Below, in pieces: positions 60,532-64,000 of a stretch of DNA of 64,000 nt (positions within the stretch are counted from its first letter, which is position 1; each line of letters starts with the position of its first letter). The DNA lies in NCBI GenBank assembly GCA_034509925.1, contig CM067530.1, forward strand, positions 124,001-188,000, given 5' to 3'. The translations under genes and the position numbers were made by a program. Under the pieces are notes generated by a model that saw nothing but the letters and a program-made list of their open reading frames with translations, made no database searches and was not told where the DNA came from. Source of the DNA: Hirudinaria manillensis. Lineage: Eukaryota > Annelida > Clitellata > Hirudinida > Hirudinidae.

Positions 60532-60809
60532 ACTAAACTACATTATCTTTGTTAGTGATAGTCTCTGAAAACGTAGCAAATAACAACGAATTTATGACTT
60601 AGCTGAAAGTAAGTGGAAATTTATTTGTCTAAATGTTGCATCAGTTAAGATAGAATCCACTGAAAGTACACATAAACCTAATTTTAATTATATTTGCTCT
60701 TACCATTGATCAAGGATGTGTTACTTCAAACATACTGCCCTGTTTTTGCAAATATTGACAACATTCTTTATCGAAGCCTGACTCCACACAGAACCATAAG
60801 GAAACAAGC

Positions 60810-60815
60810 TTTATT
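60810..60815 (-). terminator. Possible poly(A) signal of the DUF5054-like gene
   Basis: Plus-strand TTTATT reads AATAAA on the minus strand, about 200 bases beyond the stop codon at 61014. No closer canonical signal was seen. Confidence 0.4.
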
Positions 60816-61013
60816 TGGTAGTGATTTAATCTGCCATTCTTCTAAGAATGCTATGACAGAATAAGTTGCCAATTATGTTCATGAAAAGAATGCTCAAAAG
60901 CAAAGTTATAAGCATCAATGTCACTAGTTCAAGAGTTCACAGATAAAAATTAAGATAAAGCCAATATCCAAATATTCAAATTCCGTTAGTATCCAAAGCA
61001 GATCAAAAATAGG

Positions 61014-63946
61014 CTAAGACATTGCATGCATGTCTATAGCAAATATGGCCTTGAAATCCTTATCTTCATCCAAATATGGGTACCACATTATATAGTTGGT
61101 TTCCCAAATGTTGTTATAAATGTTAAAAGAAAACCCTTCTATGTCAGGAAATTTTATGGGTGATAATGGAGCAGGAAAGGTGTGTGTAAATTCGTGGCCA
61201 GTGAGCACATTGATAATTGGAACATTGTGTGATTTCACCACAAGTGAGCACTTATCGTCTTTGTACTCGACCCCATTCGATGATGCAACTGCAGAGAACA
61301 AGAGAACAGAAACATCTATTATAGACTAATTCTTGTTATTAAAATTTAATTTAAATTAAACATCAAGGTTAAGTTAATAATCAACTCATTATGTACAAAT
61401 AATACAAACCATGATTATATTGGCTTCCGTTTAACAGAACATTATATGGATCTATAGGTTGCATCATTTTATGTATGGTCCATTTGTGATTAGGCCTAAC
61501 AATCGGTTTGAATGAAAAAGATATCGATTCTGGGAGCCGGGTTATGGTTTTATTAAACCATTGAAGAGTTACATCCAAACCAGAGGAGCTACCGCCTATA
61601 AAAATGTTCCATACTATCACATTAAATCTTTTAATAAATGCCTTCTCAATTTTTCAGCTTAAACTGTAATAGAGATTTAATTAAAACAATTACTCTGTAT
61701 ATTTCTTACACTGAAACACAAACAACAATAATACAAACCTTTTCCATATTTTGCAATTCTGGAAGTGTACCGAATCCAAATTTGAGATGGTGCACCGTAC
61801 CAAGACACCGACTTTGAATCAATCATATTGAGATTTAACCATAAGTCGCATTCTTTCACTAGAGAATAAAAAAATTACCGAAGCTTAAAGTGAGATTAAA
61901 TTTTGAAAAATATTATTAACATTTATTGATGTAGATGGTTTTGAGCACAGTATTCCAAATCTTGCTTTCGGGGTGGGCAGATGCTGTGCAATTTGGTTTA
62001 TAATACCCAGCACTCCACCCATTGTAATTATAAACCTTTCCAAATTCTTCAAAATCAGTTTCATTAAAGGTTTGATAGACAAACTTTCCTAGAACATGCT
62101 TTTCATCAAATAATTCATTCTGTAAAATTAAAAAATTCATATTGAAGCACTAAATTGAAGGCTAGTAATGCTCAATACATTTTGAAATGTTAGTCTAAGG
62201 ATTGTCCCATCTTCACCAAACGATAAATTCTTTATATTTGCAGTGGGACAACTAAATTGTCTTGCTGTTGTAGGTAGAAAATCTAATCAAACGATAAAAA
62301 AAACTTTGAAACATTTGCCAAAAATCATCATTTAAACATCATTTATGATTTATGCCTCTACCTGTTAAATCAGGTGCAACAGCATTCAAAAATGGCATTT
62401 CATTTTTAATTTCTTGGGCAATTACATGATCCTCTAGAGCTTCAATAGCTGCTAGGCTGAAATTCCTCTGCTCCCACCAAGAATTTGAAGAGTAAAGAAA
62501 ATTTGGACTAACTGAAAAATAGATGGAAGAGCTCTTAATTTATTAGCAGTGGATGTGGCAGTTTTAAAAAGTTATCTAAAAAATTTGAATAATTTCATTC
62601 TTTTGCTGGAAATTTGACTGATCAAAATAGTCAATTATTTCCTGTAATTCTTCTTTAACATGTACATAATATAAAAGATACATAAGACAGTTTGTAAATT
62701 TTTCATCCTTTATTGTAATTCTAAAGGATTGAAATAATATCTAGGATATTATCAAATTCAGTGGAGGATTGTTGGTCTGAGTTTGTCTCATTTCTGAGCA
62801 AGAGAATCAAAATAGTTGTTCCTTTTGTAACAAGTGGGCCCAAAGACTTTAGAAAACTTCCACATGAAGCAAAATTGCAGAAAACCCCTAACAGAGTTAA
62901 ACTCAAACAGTAGCATGAATGGAAATCAAGCCCAAGCCCATAGAAGAATAGCTAAATTTAATTTTCCAAGAAATGTAACAAACGACTCCTAGAATATCGT
63001 GCCAGAAGAGAAATGCCACTGTATCTGTGTAAATGTACATTTATTTTTTAACCTTTCATAAAATTGTTGGTCTCTAGTGGAATAGTTAGTGGCAATATGT
63101 AGAAAAATCCCCATGAATTCTTGCAGAATTAAATTCAATTTTATTGTTCTAGGACAATGACATATAGGGCTGCCTTTGAGCTCATGCCCATTGAAGGATT
63201 AATTGCTCTGCCCAGACTCAGGATGCTCCCCTTGGAATGAAGTGTCTCTTTGCCCAGCATGCATGCCCTTTTTTGTAATCAAATCAAGACAGGCAATTAA
63301 GGCTAAAGAATGCTGAGGACATCAGAGATTTTGATATCATAACTTTTTTCCCTACATTGGAGCTAATAAACAGAAGAAAAACCTTTGAAATTTTGATATA
63401 AAGTCCAACGGTGGATCCCGACGGCAATTTTCGGCCCGCTATCCGATTGGCCCGAAGCTTATTTAACACATCGATTTATTTTATACATCCATGGAATATT
63501 ATATAATGGAAGGAGTAAAAAGAAAAAATTGTTGGAATAGATGAAATGTAAATGCAAGAAATTATTGGAATAAATCAATAATAAAATTTTAAGCTTTTGT
63601 TTTAAGACTCGATTGCTGAAATAAATATTACCGGCGGAGAATATTGATAGAAACTTTGACATATACTTCAGGACCTAAATATTGTATAGATCTAAGACAA
63701 GTATTTGATTTCGTAAAAGGAGGTTTATACTTATGGGATGTGTCCTAGTTGAGCTAGATGAATACTGAGATGCATTTATAGATTATAGAAACAATTATAG
63801 AAAATAACCTTTTCTCAGTGGCTCAAATGAAGGATTGCTCCAATGTGCAGTATCTTTTTCTGAATAATAACCCCAAGTATGCTCTGGCAATTTAAGAAGA
63901 AAACGAGAGGCATTCTGTAGCCTTCTGTCACTTGGTGAACAAACAC
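61014..63946 (-). CDS. DUF5054 / glycoside hydrolase 38-like protein, 5' partial
   Basis: Exons (5'->3'): 63946-63809, 62511-62362, 62282-62179, 62119-61921, 61858-61739, 61595-61410, 61288-61014. All phases join, giving 389 C-terminal residues; upstream exons lie beyond the right edge. Landmarks: FLLKLPEHTWGYYSEKD with HWSNPSFEPLRK, WWEQRNFSLAAIEAL, LGKFVYQTFNETDFEEFGKV, SWYGAPSQIWIRYTS, ITRLPESISFSFKPIV, IDPYNVLLNGSQYNH, VLTGHEFTHTFPAPLSP and GFSFNIYNNIWETNYIMWYP. EHTWG, TRLPE-SFxF and FNIYNNIWxTN-xMWYP are features I associate with the poorly studied DUF5054 proteins, which relate to alpha-mannosidase-like glycosidases. Family name from memory; the enzymatic activity is not shown and the catalytic N-terminal domain is outside the window. 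Confidence 0.75.
62512..63808 (-). other. Intron of the DUF5054-like gene
   Basis: Intron of 1.3 kb between the EHTWG exon and the WWEQRN exon. At 63405-63455 a GC-rich patch (CCCGACGGCAATTTTCGGCC, then GGCCCGAAGC) resembles the hAT-like ends elsewhere. Nothing else recognised. Confidence 0.55.
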
Positions 63947-64000
63947 CTGAATGTAAGAGCATACAATTCTAGACAGCAATTCTTACATAATTATAAAAAA

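Overview
This is an animal nuclear DNA window, AT-rich, with GT-AG introns of about 40 bp to 5 kb and many decayed transposons. No database could be searched, so every identity rests on reading exon translations and checking that splice phases join. The gene set (Miro, SOCS5-type, Ski/Sno, a hamlet/PRDM3/16-like zinc-finger protein, PUS7 and two mitoribosomal proteins) is bilaterian-like. The phylum cannot be fixed from the sequence; an invertebrate with many LINE, hAT-like and Tc1-like relics fits best.

Layout: (1) 223-11126 (+) is mitochondrial Rho GTPase (Miro/RHOT), 5'-truncated by the window edge, 14 exons. (2) 13269-25518 (-) is a secreted-looking serine beta-lactamase-like gene in 6 exons, with two 5 kb introns full of LINE, Tc1 and repeat debris. 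(3) 28291-29307 (-) is an intact single-exon SOCS4/5-type gene. (4) 29.3-33.7 kb is intergenic with LINE and transposase-like relics. (5) 33682-36836 (-) is uL3m (MRPL3), 9 exons, and 39654-40645 (+) is mL55 (MRPL55), 3 exons, a divergent mitoribosomal pair with a dead reverse transcriptase between them. (6) 42084-45449 (-) is PUS7, 14 exons. (7) 47757-49804 (+) is a Ski/Sno-family gene. (8) 50-55.4 kb is repeat-rich with no gene. (9) 55422-57096 (+) is a hamlet/PRDM3/16-like zinc-finger gene with a PLDLS motif and no PR domain visible. (10) 57.1-61 kb is intergenic except for one unexplained GC-richer open frame. (11) 61014-63946 (-) is the 3' part of a gene resembling the DUF5054 / glycoside-hydrolase-38-like family, running off the right edge.

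The genes do not form a pathway. Miro, uL3m and mL55 all act in or on mitochondria, and SOCS5, Ski and the hamlet-like gene are signalling or transcription regulators. I found no CRISPR array, operon or tRNA gene, and no convincing new multi-gene system. The more interesting points are a terminator economy in which the stop codon lies inside the poly(A) signal (MRPL55 and PUS7), the intron-containing beta-lactamase-like gene with a possible GC-AG intron, the uncertain Ski splice junction, the apparently PR-less hamlet-like gene, an unassigned open frame at 60.2-60.5 kb, and several repeat families whose copies can be paired within the window.
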